From Stratiolaelaps scimitus (Eukaryota; Arthropoda; Arachnida; Mesostigmata; Laelapidae): 64,000 bases of DNA. The notes under the pieces are model-generated. The model saw only the letters and a program-made list of their open reading frames with translations, was not told the DNA's origin and ran no database searches. The stretch covers positions 6,014,001 through 6,078,000 of the forward strand of contig JABWDB010000004.1 of assembly GCA_019614645.1 (NCBI GenBank), written 5' to 3'. Below, piece after piece: positions 25,416 to 39,805 of this stretch. Numbering within the stretch: the stretch's first letter is position 1; the number at the start of each line of letters is the position of its first letter. The translations under genes and the position numbers were made by a program.

Positions 25416-28235
25416 ATGAACCCCGGAACAAACAGGTCGGATCAGCCGGAGAGGCTACATGATGCGATCCAGCGTCGAACGACATCCGAGGAGCCAGAAT
25501 CATGCCCGAGAGTGTGCACTTACCGCGGGCTAGAACGACGCGACCCTCAATCCCGGAAGGATGCCAACACTGGAGAAGGCAACAGCACCTCTAGTAACAG
25601 TCTATCGTCCTCGCGACAGGTGGCTGTCAAACTTGCGGTGTTCCCAGACGAGCGTCATCTAGCAAGCGGGATTCACTCGCAAGACTATACGACTGTGTTG
25701 AACACACTGCACTTCCTGCGGTATCATTTTGGCACTGGTCGTAAGCCGTCCTTCGGGTATGACCACTTGGCGAAGCTGGTCGAGCTCATTGATCAGGATA
25801 CCCGAACGGATATTCAACACCAGGCTGCGTTAGTGCTTTCGAGTGCTATTGAAGTGAAGGAAAATAGACTGTGGGCTGTTGAGGCTGGTGTGTGTCCCGT
25901 TCTACTCAAAATGCTCACGTCAGGCGACACCTTTATGGCTGAGATGGCAATTGGAGATTTGGTGTCCATTGTCACCGGCTCCAGCGGGAATTGTGACCTA
26001 CTCATTAAACACGGCGCTGTGGCCGCTCTCGTGACGTTTGTTGAGCGGAACCTGTCCGTTGAGATGTTGAGAACGGTGTCATACTGTCTCAGAAAAATCT
26101 GGAGAGCCTACCAATCGGCCCCGTTGCAGTGTAAAGTCATAACCGTATTTCTGCCTGTGGTTAGCCAGCTCCTGCAGCATGAGTCCACCTCTGTGACCTC
26201 AGACGTGTGCTTATCGCTCGCGATGATTGCAAACAAAATCGACAGGCTTTGCGTGGAGCAGATGATGAATCATGGTATACTCAATCATCTTGTGGCAACC
26301 CTCTGTTTATCTAATGACTACGATGTCATCAGGCCAACCTTAATTGTCCTTGCGTGTATTGTCACCTCGAGCGATGACCATATTAAAGTTCTTCTCTCCA
26401 GCCGAGTATTAATAGCCTTCCATCGCTTGCTGGAGGACGGCGAATTCGATGCCAATGTATCGCTAACTCTGGACACGATCTCCAACATAGTTGCACGCAG
26501 CAACGCGCACATTCAAAGGGTGCTTGACGCGGGGCTCACCCCGCTCATTATCAAGTGCCTCCAAGGGAGGAATATAAAGGCTGCCGTTGGTACCGTCTTC
26601 AATTTGGCCTGCGGTGCCACCGATGAGCAGCTCGAATTGCTCATTGAAAGAGAGGACGCACTGTGCCATATCATAGATATACTCGTGCGTTATACCGAAA
26701 CGGAGTTGTCCACAGCACTTATCGCGTTAAAGGTCTTCGAGAAATTCATGTACTTTGAGGTGAATAGGAAGCGGAGTCGTGCGTTCTGGGAATTTGTTGA
26801 GTCTCAGGGGTCAGTGGACTACTTGGAGGCGCTGCAGACCGTGCAGGATGAGGAGATTCGACATATGGCGGTAAGATTGGTGTTCTGGCGTTGGCAGATA
26901 ATGAAAACGCATCCCGCCTTAAAAAAGGTCATTCCAAAGCTTGACGTACTCGTCGACGGCCTTCGTTCGCGCGATACCCAGGAAGTGGTGGACCATCTGT
27001 ACATGCTGCGACTGCTCGCCGAGGAGCATAGTCTGTCCTTTGATCAATTCATCAAACTCGGCGGAATGCATTGCTTGGTGCAGCTCCTTAGGGCAAGTGA
27101 CGAGCCGCAGGTCCACTACGGATCGATCTGGCTACTGAGCCAGATATTGGGTGGCACAGCGGAACAGAAGCGGTGCGTAGCCGAAGTCGAGTCATCCGAC
27201 ATATTCTTCAGGTGTCTCCGCTCGAATGACGATACTGTTGTCCAGATTGCCGCAGACGCATTGTTGACCATGACTTCCGGCGGACCTGAACTGCGCAACT
27301 TGCTACTTTCCCAAGGCATTGTGCGTAGCCTGACAGGCCTCGTCGACCGTTGCGTCGAGATCTCCGAGCGAGCGTTAGCGAGCGTAGCGGGATGCCTGAA
27401 CAACCTCTTCTGCTATCGTTCGCACCCGGCGAAACCGCAAGTCGTCAAGGATTGCCTGCAAGAGATCTATCAGCTGCTGATGCAAGACGAGTCCGGTCCG
27501 ATCGTGCTGTACGCGTGCTGGGCACTCGAGAACATCACTTACGGGCAAAGCAAATACGAGCAGGCAGACAATGAACAAATCCATGCTATGGTAAAGCAGC
27601 TGGACATCGTGGCCCGATTGGTGAACTTGATTCAGATTTCGACAAAGTGCAATCTTCTCAATTCGGCACTGATGATCCTTGGAAGAATCAGCCGCCATGA
27701 TCCTCAGAGGCTGATCAGCGACGGTGTTCTCTCCGGCCTCAAACGGCTGGTCGCCAGTGGACTATTGCACGATATCGATGTAGTCGCAATAGTTTGGATC
27801 ATAGAGAACATCACAAATTATAGCAAAGATGGCATCCAGTCGGTGATCGATGAAGGCTTGCTAGCCTTTGTTGTTGAGAGTCTTTCGTCTAACAATGTTC
27901 AATCGCAGAGGAGGGCTATCCAGGTGCTTGATCACGTCTTGAATGATGGTACCCCAGATCAGACGACTCGATTCCTTCAGGAACACGACATCACCGATGA
28001 GCTAATCGACCTAGCAGTCGGTTACAAGGACACCGAACTCACCTGTACCGCGATGAAAGTTCTAAGCGCGATCGTTCGGTTAAGCAAGTCGTTGCAGAAA
28101 GACGAAGCCCTCTTTAACTCGTTCGGGGCAACGGACATCATCGGCAAGATAGAGGAGCTGCAGTGGCGTGACAATGAGCGAGTTAGCGCTTTGGCAAAAC
28201 AATTGATTGACGAGCTACTGGTGCTTAGACAGTGA
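25416..28235 (+). CDS. Intronless double importin-alpha-like armadillo protein
   Basis: 939 residues in one exon. After a polar, Ser-rich N-terminus (about 1-70) with no basic importin-beta-binding domain, the rest is armadillo repeats. Two halves each read like an importin-alpha solenoid: roughly residues 72-450 (for example IQRVLDAGLTPLIIKCLQ) and 510-935 (for example GGMHCLVQLLRASDEPQVHY). The NLS-binding W-x3-N ladder survives only partly in the second half (WALEN, WIIEN; WLLSQ is altered) and is absent from the first half, so classical NLS cargo binding is doubtful. ATG 25416 lies soon after a possible splice acceptor (GTGCAG), so a 5' UTR intron is possible. Origin by retrocopy of an importin alpha followed by internal duplication is an inference. 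It may be an adaptor rather than a transport receptor. Confidence 0.88.
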   Translation: MNPGTNRSDQPERLHDAIQRRTTSEEPESCPRVCTYRGLERRDPQSRKDANTGEGNSTSSNSLSSSRQVAVKLAVFPDERHLASGIHSQDYTTVLNTLHFLRYHFGTGRKPSFGYDHLAKLVELIDQDTRTDIQHQAALVLSSAIEVKENRLWAVEAGVCPVLLKMLTSGDTFMAEMAIGDLVSIVTGSSGNCDLLIKHGAVAALVTFVERNLSVEMLRTVSYCLRKIWRAYQSAPLQCKVITVFLPVVSQLLQHESTSVTSDVCLSLAMIANKIDRLCVEQMMNHGILNHLVATLCLSNDYDVIRPTLIVLACIVTSSDDHIKVLLSSRVLIAFHRLLEDGEFDANVSLTLDTISNIVARSNAHIQRVLDAGLTPLIIKCLQGRNIKAAVGTVFNLACGATDEQLELLIEREDALCHIIDILVRYTETELSTALIALKVFEKFMYFEVNRKRSRAFWEFVESQGSVDYLEALQTVQDEEIRHMAVRLVFWRWQIMKTHPALKKVIPKLDVLVDGLRSRDTQEVVDHLYMLRLLAEEHSLSFDQFIKLGGMHCLVQLLRASDEPQVHYGSIWLLSQILGGTAEQKRCVAEVESSDIFFRCLRSNDDTVVQIAADALLTMTSGGPELRNLLLSQGIVRSLTGLVDRCVEISERALASVAGCLNNLFCYRSHPAKPQVVKDCLQEIYQLLMQDESGPIVLYACWALENITYGQSKYEQADNEQIHAMVKQLDIVARLVNLIQISTKCNLLNSALMILGRISRHDPQRLISDGVLSGLKRLVASGLLHDIDVVAIVWIIENITNYSKDGIQSVIDEGLLAFVVESLSSNNVQSQRRAIQVLDHVLNDGTPDQTTRFLQEHDITDELIDLAVGYKDTELTCTAMKVLSAIVRLSKSLQKDEALFNSFGATDIIGKIEELQWRDNERVSALAKQLIDELLVLRQ

Positions 28236-30302
28236 TCAGTAAAATGGTTATAGCAGTCATCCTTACAGCAGCCGTGATTGGTACGACGAGTTAAATTTGA
28301 AGTTTGGGTTAACTTTTTTCCTATCTTGCTTTGTTGAGTCGATCACGCGATGGACACCCGGTGTGATACACTAATGATAGCCAAGCAACAGCATACGGAT
28401 GATATTTGCGTTATTTTGAGTTGAACCCAATTCTCTGGTTTTGTTTTAGATCGGGGTGTCGCCATTCTTAACTGGGCTGCACAAACCATGTCGGCAATTT
28501 TTATAAGGTTTACCTAAGCCATGATTTACCCAAGTTTTCAACGTGGGACTTACAACGAGTTCGAGATTTGGTCGTTAGTTATCTGTCCGTTTGGTTGCAG
28601 TAGTTCCACGAGATGTTCCTTGGCAGAACAAAAATCTTTCCCAGTTGGTCAGGCCATTACAATTTAAGGCAAGGCAATAATACAATGTGATGTAAATGTT
28701 CAGGCAGCATATATTGATGGGTTGATATTTACTATAACTCGAGGCGTTCTTGTGCTCTGCGACGCGTGTCTTCGTCTGATTCGTTTGACCCAAAAACAAA
28801 ATTCTAGCTACCACAAAGCTCAAATTAATAAATTCACTCTGTCTGTAGTGTCCAAATGAATAAATTAAAGTTAATTTCCACGGCTATAAACCCATGTCAC
28901 CTTGACCTTCGTATCCGTGAGCAGCTTTCACACGCGAGTCCTGTTCGGGGTGTAAGTAAGCTATTATTATTATCAGAGTAAAATTCTGATATAAAGACAT
29001 TGACAACGAGACCAGCTCGTGAAGCCTATGCCGTAATAAAACGATGCGGAACACTGAATTGACGACAGATTGTATCCTCCTGCCCGAACGAAATTCTACT
29101 AAATAAACAAGCAAATGTTACTTATTGTTTATAGGGGAAGGCTGATCATCCCACAGAACTGGGCGGTCATACTTACCCCTAAGGTCATGTAAATAAATTT
29201 AACGTTAATAGCCTGCGACGCTCTTGCTGTATTATTCTCTCGATGAACTCTAAATCTAAGAAGTTGTTGGATCATTGTCCATTCTGTACATATATATATG
29301 TTTTTTTTGCCTTAGGGATCTTGACGTTCGCGCCAAGTTGTAAGTTGTGCGTTTCATGAAAATCGAAGCGGTTCTTATGTACGGATTCGTTGGCGAAGCC
29401 ATTATGATTATTATTAGTAGTAGTAGTGATGATTATTAAGGTTGAACCTAGCAAACTTTCCGGACTAACTCACAGCCAACGTTTAACATCTACGGTACAA
29501 CTGCTTTCGGCATTGCTTCATTAGGACGGACAACCCCTTTTTTAAATTTAATAATTAAACACCATGAACCCCTTTGCTTCAGTCCAAAGAGAAGGGACCA
29601 TAAATAACACATACAAAAAAGAACACAAAGAAGAAGCGGAGGAAGAGAATAAGAATATATATATAGAGGATGTTATTAGATGTATTTCACGTTCAGTGGG
29701 TTGTGGCCCACTTTTATAGTTGAATAAAAATAAATCTAGATAATACAAAGCATAATATCTAGTTAGAGTTATGTTGCCGAGACTGGTGGCCGGATTTTGC
29801 GTAAAAACGAGCCCACAGTGGCCGGTGGGCGCTGTCGAATAACCTGGCTCTCTAGTGGAGAGCGCCTCTCGAATTGAGTTGATCGACGGGTCGTCTTTTC
29901 CACAATGGCGGTGATTACGAATGAGACGTCCGGTGGACGAAGACCGGTCTTACCGTCTTAGAACATCGGCATAAGCATAATAAATAGACGTTGGGGCTTC
30001 TTCGCTATATCAAATCTTCGACTCTGCTTTACATTCGAGGCAAGAATAGCCCGTGTTTTCAGTGGAAGACAAAGCTCCCCCGGCGTGACAGGAACCGCTT
30101 TTGTCCACCTGGCATAAGGTGGACAGAAAGCGAACGCAGTATAACGTTGTCGCTAATTTTTTCCCCAATAACAGCCCTATCCTTCACACTATCATCTTCC
30201 ACGCTTACTCTTGTGTGCGCCCTCCTGCTTGGCCTCTCTCTCTACCCCTCTCTCTCTCTCCCTCTCGCCCTGTAGTTCGCTTTCCTATCACAGTTGCAGA
30301 GC
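28236..30302. other. Intergenic between the armadillo gene and HSP60
   Basis: No gene is seen. It contains AATAAA motifs suitable as poly(A) signals for the upstream gene (for example near 28857), a short TA run near 29657, and a dispersed repeat at about 29455-29520 that resembles 48528-48600. Confidence 0.6.
29455..29520 (+). repeat. Dispersed repeat R2, copy 1
   Basis: Shares a collinear stretch with 48528-48600: a TTTCCGGACT-type start, then CAGCCAAC, TTTAACATCTACG, CTGCTTTCGG and ATTGCTTCA, with scattered substitutions. The class of element is unknown. Confidence 0.55.
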
Positions 30303-30535
30303 GAAGCTTCTGTTCGTGGCGGCGAGCAGCCCGTGGCTCTTTCGAGAATTTTCTCCTCAATTAGTGATTGGAATTAGGCATTTTCAACGCTTCTCATACC
30401 CAGCGGAAAGGTTGTTACCTCACTAGAGGTCAGAATCAGTGAAAATTGTCGACTAATTGTTTTGAATTTCAAGCAAAAAGTCCGCGCGCCACGCCACGTG
30501 ACCTTTGCTGCGGCAGCGGCTCGTCGAGAATCTTC
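30303..30535 (+). promoter_or_regulatory. Heat-shock element cluster upstream of HSP60
   Basis: A perfect three-unit heat-shock element TTCGAGAATTTTC (alternating TTC-nn-GAA-nn-TTC) lies at 30341-30353. Two-unit matches GAAGCTTC (30303-30310) and GAATCTTC (30528-30535) flank it, and a CACGTG box is at about 30495. The cluster lies a few hundred bases before a likely 5' UTR donor (GTAAGT at 30651), the right place to drive HSP60 through heat-shock factor. Confidence 0.7.
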
Positions 30536-33436
<2,901 letters not shown>

Positions 33437-34210
33437 AAATAGCGGATGCATGCGTCCACTTCTCTAAGCCTCCTTGCATGGCGACTCCAACGCCCCTCGG
33501 TAGCTAGCGTTACATCCGAGAGAGGGGGAAGAGCCGCAATCACCTCATCTTCTGACGACCATTTGAAATATCCCGAAGTCCTCCTGATTCCTTTTAGCTT
33601 CGTTTGCGAGAGCAAAACGTAGCTCGTCAACAAGTTTGGCAACGACGTCCGCTTTTTGACACAGACGCACCTAACCTAAATCAGAGTGGAAATAGAGCTC
33701 ACGTTTGCTCGTGCGTGTGTGCGTGTCGGATCGCACTGCCGTGTCACACGACAAACAAACTGTACCCCATCCTCTCTTATTCGCTTGGTAATCGACGCGA
33801 CTGACCCGGTTCATCTTTTACGTGTCGTTCATAGGCTACATAGATTATTAAGTAATTAGTGCGATCATTATTATTACTATTCCAATTACATTATGTTGTC
33901 ATCAACAAATTATATACGAATGTATGTTGTATTATATGATGTCCTTCATCCACTATAGATGTCTGGTGTCAAAGAGACGAGGAGAGAAAATGAGCAGAAA
34001 GCACAAGGGACTGGAAACAATTCCTTGTGATTAATTATTGTACGAACAACAGGAAGACTATTCGAGACCGATGAAAATGCTGTTCTGGAAGACTAAACAG
34101 GACGTAACAGAACGAGGTGTGCTATGCTTTTGTGTGTGTGGCACCAAATCTTCGGTCGTTCCACATGTCGAAATAGAAAAAATATATGTGAAACCAGTTT
34201 TTATATAGAG

Positions 34211-34274
34211 CATATATACATATATATATATATGTATATATACATAAATATATATATATATATATATATGTATA
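34211..34274. repeat. Imperfect (TA)n microsatellite
   Basis: AT-dinucleotide tract interrupted by single C and G bases. Confidence 0.9.
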
Positions 34275-35455
34275 GCCGATTGCAACCATGTACAAATGCT
34301 GAATCATACTAGTGTTAAATAAAATTCATTTTACATTACTTGTCTACGTGTAGTGCCTGTTATATATCGTACTAGAGATCTTGTGTCGACTGGTCCAAAG
34401 CATGAGTTAAAGATCGGATCCCTTGGAAACTATGCTAGGCTTTGCGTAGAACTTTATTATGTGATATGTTTCGGAGGTGATCTCGTAGATACAAAACACA
34501 TTATTTTTTGTCCACCTTTTCTCTGGAGATTAATTCGTTAGTTAATTCTAATCGAGTAACGTATTTAGTCAGCGGTGTCATTGACAGAATCGTTAGTGAT
34601 GTACCATACACCTTATGGTGACAACTGAAGAATGTTCAGGCAAGAGTTCCTTAATTGTCGGCCTGTTTGAGTAGGAGCTACACGAAAAACGTTTGATAAA
34701 GTAGTTCGAGAAAATATTGGTTGATGGCAGCGCGCAGTAATGTAAGTGTGAGTGAGGTAATATTTGCTTATTTTTCAGAGATTTCCGGAAGGCTGGGTAG
34801 GGCATGGGCGAGTTTGATCGTGTTGTTACAGAATGATGCCAGTCGTTCGTTGTTGCTGTAGTTTGTAAGGCAATTCTAGTTGTTCTCAGCCAGCCACGCA
34901 GAACGTAATAGTAATAAAATTGGCTAATAATTCAGAGGCTAGATAATACAGGTTTCCCTTTTTTGACCAACATTTTATTAGGTATACTTGAGAAATCAAG
35001 TCGTCGTTGCGTATATACTAGAGAACACTAGCCAAACTAACAGTAGAAGCCATTTAAACCATTAATCAAACACAAGTCTCTCTCGCATTGAGGAAACGTC
35101 CGTGTAGTAGAAGTTCGCAAGTGGACTTGGCGTAAAGATTGATTGTAAGATACACTGAGAACGATGATAATGCGGATGGCGCCGAACCAGGCCTCCTGCA
35201 TGCCTGCTTATCAAGATCGTGCTGACGATTAGGAAAGAGCTGAATCACTCCCGCGTCAGTCCCATGACGCCGGGCCACAAACAGCGCCGAACACGAGCGA
35301 TGGGGTATTCGGAGCGATTCACAGTGAGATGCTTCTAGGCCTGGAGCCAACATGTGTTCAACACATGGATGATGCAATGGTGATGGCGAGCGGTAACAGT
35401 ATCAGCAGCAGCAGCAACAGAAGCGTCACCGAACAATGGACGCCTCAAGCAGATC

Positions 35456-35497
35456 CACAAAAATACGGTCGCATCCATGTGTGACCGTATTTTTGTG
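35456..35497. repeat. Perfect 15-bp hairpin
   Basis: Arms 35456-35470 (CACAAAAATACGGTC) and 35483-35497 are exact reverse complements around a 12-nt loop. It follows a short CAG/AGC-rich tract. There is no obvious coding context. Confidence 0.85.
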
Positions 35498-36629
35498 CAA
35501 TGAATAGCCATAATAGATGCATTCAATAATCAAGCCATAACATTTACCCAAGGAGTAAAAACTATTAGTTTGTAATGTAGTAATCACTGTTAACGGTGCC
35601 ATCACAACAAGTGTACTCTAGTGCGGAATATCACGAATCGTTTGCTGCTGATAGTATTTGATATTGAGACTCGTGAGCGGATGTTAGCTGAGAAATTATA
35701 TAACTAGTATTAACTATCAGAGCTCGTTGTAAAATCGCCCAGCATATTATGGCAATAATAATTCAAGAGGCAATCGAAACTTCATCTCGAAGTGACCTCA
35801 CATTGATAGGTGCTATACGACCTAGGCGGTTAGATGATTTTTTTGTAAAAGTTCGAACATATTCGCCAATTTTTTTTCACGCTGCAGTCGTTCACAGAAT
35901 ACAAGAATAAAATATGTTTATAGATGCGTCCACCTATTGACTAAACGTGGGCCCATCTGTGACGTTGATATCAAATGCACCAAATGTGGTCATCCTTCTA
36001 GCTCGATAGGACTGTTATATACATAATTTAGTAATATTCGACGCTGCCTGGAACAATCCCGACAGAAGAGAAATTCGCCGAGATACAGGAAAAGTTGAAC
36101 ACTTGAATTCTGGCGGTACCAATAAAATCAAGAGCAACGAACACACATATACTCAGCTGAGTCGAGTCAATACCTAGCGCATTATATAATATAAGCACCC
36201 TCAGAGGTGGCACCTCTGTCGCAGGAGGGCCTCCTTTGCCGGACGCGGCCAGCGCATTTCGTACAGTTTTATCGCTATTTCTAGTAACGACCGTAATCGC
36301 ATCACTGGAGACAGCGAACGACTGTTATTTTTTGGATGTCTCGACAATGTCCCGCAGTCAACATATGAGAAATTCGCATTACTCGTGATAGCGCACACAA
36401 ACGTGTGTGCATGCTATGTTTGAAGATGCTTTAAACGACAACCTTGCGTTACTCGGCGATTGAGTTAAATCAAGATATAATCCTGCATAGCCATCTACGA
36501 AGAAAACACATATATAAGTGTTGTTCTCGCGATATGGCAGTTTATCGAGACACAGTTGTAAGATATGGAAAACGTCGGACAATGGAGTGAAGATCAACTC
36601 ATGCATAATATCCCTGGAACTTCGCCTTC

Positions 36630-36653
36630 CCACATCCCGTAAGCGGGATGTGG
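36630..36653. repeat. Perfect 10-bp hairpin
   Basis: Arms CCACATCCCG (36630-36639) and its exact complement (36644-36653), with loop TAAG. No run of T follows. Confidence 0.8.
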
Positions 36654-37475
36654 AAACATTCGCTGTGGACCAAGTCCCGTCTTATCCATCATAAGTACGC
36701 GCACAACACTGACCGATATATGTCTACTTACCTAGAGTCGTATCTCTCTTACGAATTCTCCTCCTAAAACAATCTCTATATTGGACGCATTAAGCTGTAA
36801 AATAATACACTACTCTGCTGAAGCTATCTCATTTTCGATGTGCGTATTCGCCGTTAATGGTGAACTCGATTTCACCAACAAGTTTAATAGCTATATATTT
36901 ATCACAGTTATTCGCTCATTGCAAAACGACGCATTTCCTTGCGAGTTCATCGACAAACTCAATCCGATCCAATTGTGCAGAATTACAAAGCAACTCGAGT
37001 AACATGACTACCGTTGTTGCCACGAGCACTCCTAGAAATCCATTTAGAAAAAAAAGGACAACTAGCAGACTAGTGAAAATGAGAAGTTTTCAAAAATTTA
37101 AATTTAATATATAAAATCAAGATTTATTCACGCGGGGAGATATAATACATATATGAACGATCCATACACACCAATGCGTGGGACAGTACCTACTAGCATG
37201 TCGGATTACCGTGCGAGAGCATTTAAGGTAAAAAGAGGGGCCCTCTCATTACACACACTGGATGGGATAGCTGGCGTGAACGCTGTGGCTGCTTTTCTCG
37301 CTCGTGAATGATTCGTTTTTTTCCCATTCGACATCATTAGTGTGTGATGTACTTTTATTCCTATAATCAGATATTTAATTTGACGTATAGATAGATATAT
37401 TCATGGATGTGCCAGGTGTGTGTTTCTTCATTTCTACATAATTGTTCATTTCTCTACACTTCGTCCCTCGACCTG

Positions 37476-38227
37476 CTACTCCTGCCACTTGGCGAGAATA
37501 TCAGAGTCTCTGAAGATGAACAATTCCTTCTTGTCGACTTCGATTTTCTGACCGCCATATTCAGGTAGGAGGATCTGGTCTCCAGCCTTCACCTGTAAAC
37601 CCAGAAAGAGAGGGCGTATCGGAATTAGTCAAGTCAATCGCGAGTGGACGAAAACGTGTAAGATGAAGCAGTACATGTTGTATTAAAAAAATGGAACAAT
37701 GGTAAAACTCCAATGGAACAGTTGTCAAGCTAACACCTTAATCAATTGCGATAACGAACGGTTAAATAATTCAGTGCTAAAATTGTGCATACTTTCGAGG
37801 TTTAGCCAGCCAATTAAATTACGTCATCATTTCTTGATTTAACCAGCGGGACAGATTATCACGTATAGTTTGGTCGCTAAGGAGAAACTACCGGTTTATG
37901 GGGCGAGGCAACTCCGATTGCAATGAAAGTAATCTGAGTGAAAATCGTTAATTTGATATAAACCCAACCGTTACTTAGTGATTATAGATTGTGTTTCATC
38001 AGCAATATGTGTAATAGGCTCAATAATGTCGAACTCACCGAGCAAGGGATCCTCTGTCCGTCCTTGGTTACGGCACCATCTCCGACAGCGATGACTGTAG
38101 CAGTTTGAATTTTGTTTTGGCTCTGCTCCGGAAGGAGGATCCCACTCTTGGTTTTCAATTCCGGAGCCAATCGTTCTACAAGGATTCGGTCCAGTAGGGG
38201 GATGATACGTCGTCCAGCGGAGGCCAT
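37476..38227 (-). CDS. Hsp10: Mitochondrial co-chaperonin HSP10 (GroES-type), two exons
   Basis: Heptameric lid of the HSP60 chamber in the mitochondrial matrix. Exons 38227-38039 and 37592-37476 join in phase 0 to give 101 residues, the normal length for the family. Family blocks: IIPLLDRILVERL, then KTKSGILLPEQSQ (mobile loop), ATVIAVGDG, DQILLPEYGGQKIEVD and a C-terminus FIFRDSDILAKWQE. ATG 38227 gives the standard animal N-terminus. An in-frame ATG at 38281 would add 18 residues (Ser/Ala rich with a few basic residues) and cannot be excluded. The gene is tail to tail with HSP60, about 4 kb away. Confidence 0.98.
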
Positions 38228-38854
38228 TGTTGCACTATGTGAAATACTGCGAGCGGCTGAAGCTACTTTTTGAGAGCACATGCAGAAAATAGATTGGCGC
38301 GTCAATATTTATATTGGGAGAAAGTCAACCTCATCTTGTCGGCAAAATTGTTGGGCAACAAAAAAAGGCCTGTTAGGCAAAACTTCAATGCACCAAGGTG
38401 TCCTATTTGGTTGACTCCATAGAACAACGACCGACAGTGTTTCCAAAATAGCTCGAGGATGCCATTATTTTTATATGGTTCATTCTCGAAACTGCCTTTT
38501 GTATGAGCGAATTTACCGATGAATTTGTCTACTAAAGGTAAGCAACACATAACGCAGATGAACGTCATTTTCGTGTATATAAATCATCGGCCGGTATACC
38601 AGTCCTACCGGCTAAATGAATGCCGTTCGATCCGCAGGTTCCAAAGGTAAATAAGCTGTACATGCGCGAAGCGTGACCCGGCATCATTGGGCAAAATGTC
38701 TGTCCATTTTTCAAAAATTATAATCTTTTACACTAAATAATAGTCAGGCTGCAAGTTTTGTTAAGGTGCAAGGCTACCATTATTTGTGTGAAGATGACAA
38801 TCGATCGTTGATTAAAACCTCCCCCAATACGTTAGATGAGATCATGGTTCCCAC

Positions 38855-38867
38855 TTCCAGAAGGTTC
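38855..38867. promoter_or_regulatory. Perfect three-unit heat-shock element upstream of HSP10
   Basis: TTCCAGAAGGTTC is an exact TTC-nn-GAA-nn-TTC array, about 630 bp upstream of the HSP10 start. It could control HSP10 if transcription begins near 38.7-38.8 kb with a UTR intron. That start site is inferred. Confidence 0.6.
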
Positions 38868-39721
38868 GCGCAGCGATGCCCAGTGACCGTCTGTCCACGC
38901 GCACTTTCGAAACAGAGAAAATCTTACTGAAGAATAGGACGAAACTAGCCATTTTCCGGTACAAAATAGGTAACGACGAGCTCGCTGTGAACGGTGTCGT
39001 TAGTAAACTGTACCGGTTAATCGTTAGTGAAAATTGCGGGGGAACACTTACATGAGTAGTTCGGCAGGGGTTCAGTCCGTTAAACGGAGACGCGAGCGAC
39101 GACCACAACGTGCGCGAGTCACAAACCGACAACCTTCTTCTGCTTTTCACGCCCAGGAATGCGCGGCCCATAGAAGCCTCGCGGAGATCAACGCGAATGG
39201 CGGTCAAATTTGAACAGGGGCGAACGCCGGCTATAGAATGCTCGTTGAGACTTTCGATGGTGTATGTGTGCTCGGCGTGGTGATACGGCGACACAGAGCG
39301 ATACACGAACCGTAGGGGGGGGAGAGAGAGAGAAGTATATCTGCTCCGTTGCGGTAGGCGGAGGCACATCCGGCATGAGCTACTTGATAGGCAGTGGCTT
39401 CAGTAAATAGGACATGCGGTAGCTTCAGTGAACATAATGCTCTGATGATATGGCATGTGTTGGAGTCGTTGGAATAGGAAATCCAGCCGTAATATGAATG
39501 ACATTGGGAGCATGAGATCGCAATTTGATGATGTAATAAGTAGGTTTGCATGATAAAGGAATAGCTTAGAAAAATGGGGAGGGTAACGTGCGGGGTGAGA
39601 ACATTGTATTCTGTCATTTGCTGGCTTAGTCGTCTCAAGAGCATTTGTTTTTCCTTTTGCGACTAGCCTTCACCGCTTCGGCATTACTATTATAGCAATC
39701 GGCGTTACTGCGAGAAATGTA

Positions 39722-39805
39722 GCCTAACCACGGCAGGATTTGAATCTGCGATACCGTTGCCTATTTACCCAAGCTCTATTTCTAACTACTACTCTGCTAG
39801 AGATA
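39722..39805 (-). repeat. tRNA-like SINE head (degenerate)
   Basis: On the minus strand TAGCAGAGTAG resembles a Pol III A box and GATTCAAATCC a B box, about 40 nt apart. The cloverleaf does not close: no acceptor stem and no good anticodon stem. I therefore read it as a SINE-derived or pseudo-tRNA segment rather than a working tRNA gene. Confidence 0.4.

Larger units (their letters stand above)
33437..37475. other. Intergenic between convergent HSP60 and HSP10
   Basis: No gene is recognised. It holds the HSP60 3' flank (an AATAAA around 34317 is a possible poly(A) signal), an imperfect (TA)n tract at about 34211-34274, a short CAG-type repeat near 35400-35420, and two perfect hairpins at 35456-35497 and 36630-36653. 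Confidence 0.6.

Noticed and set aside
38842..39369. 175-codon minus-strand frame
   Set aside because: It overlaps the heat-shock element and promoter-like sequence, has no recognisable domain, and its composition looks non-coding.
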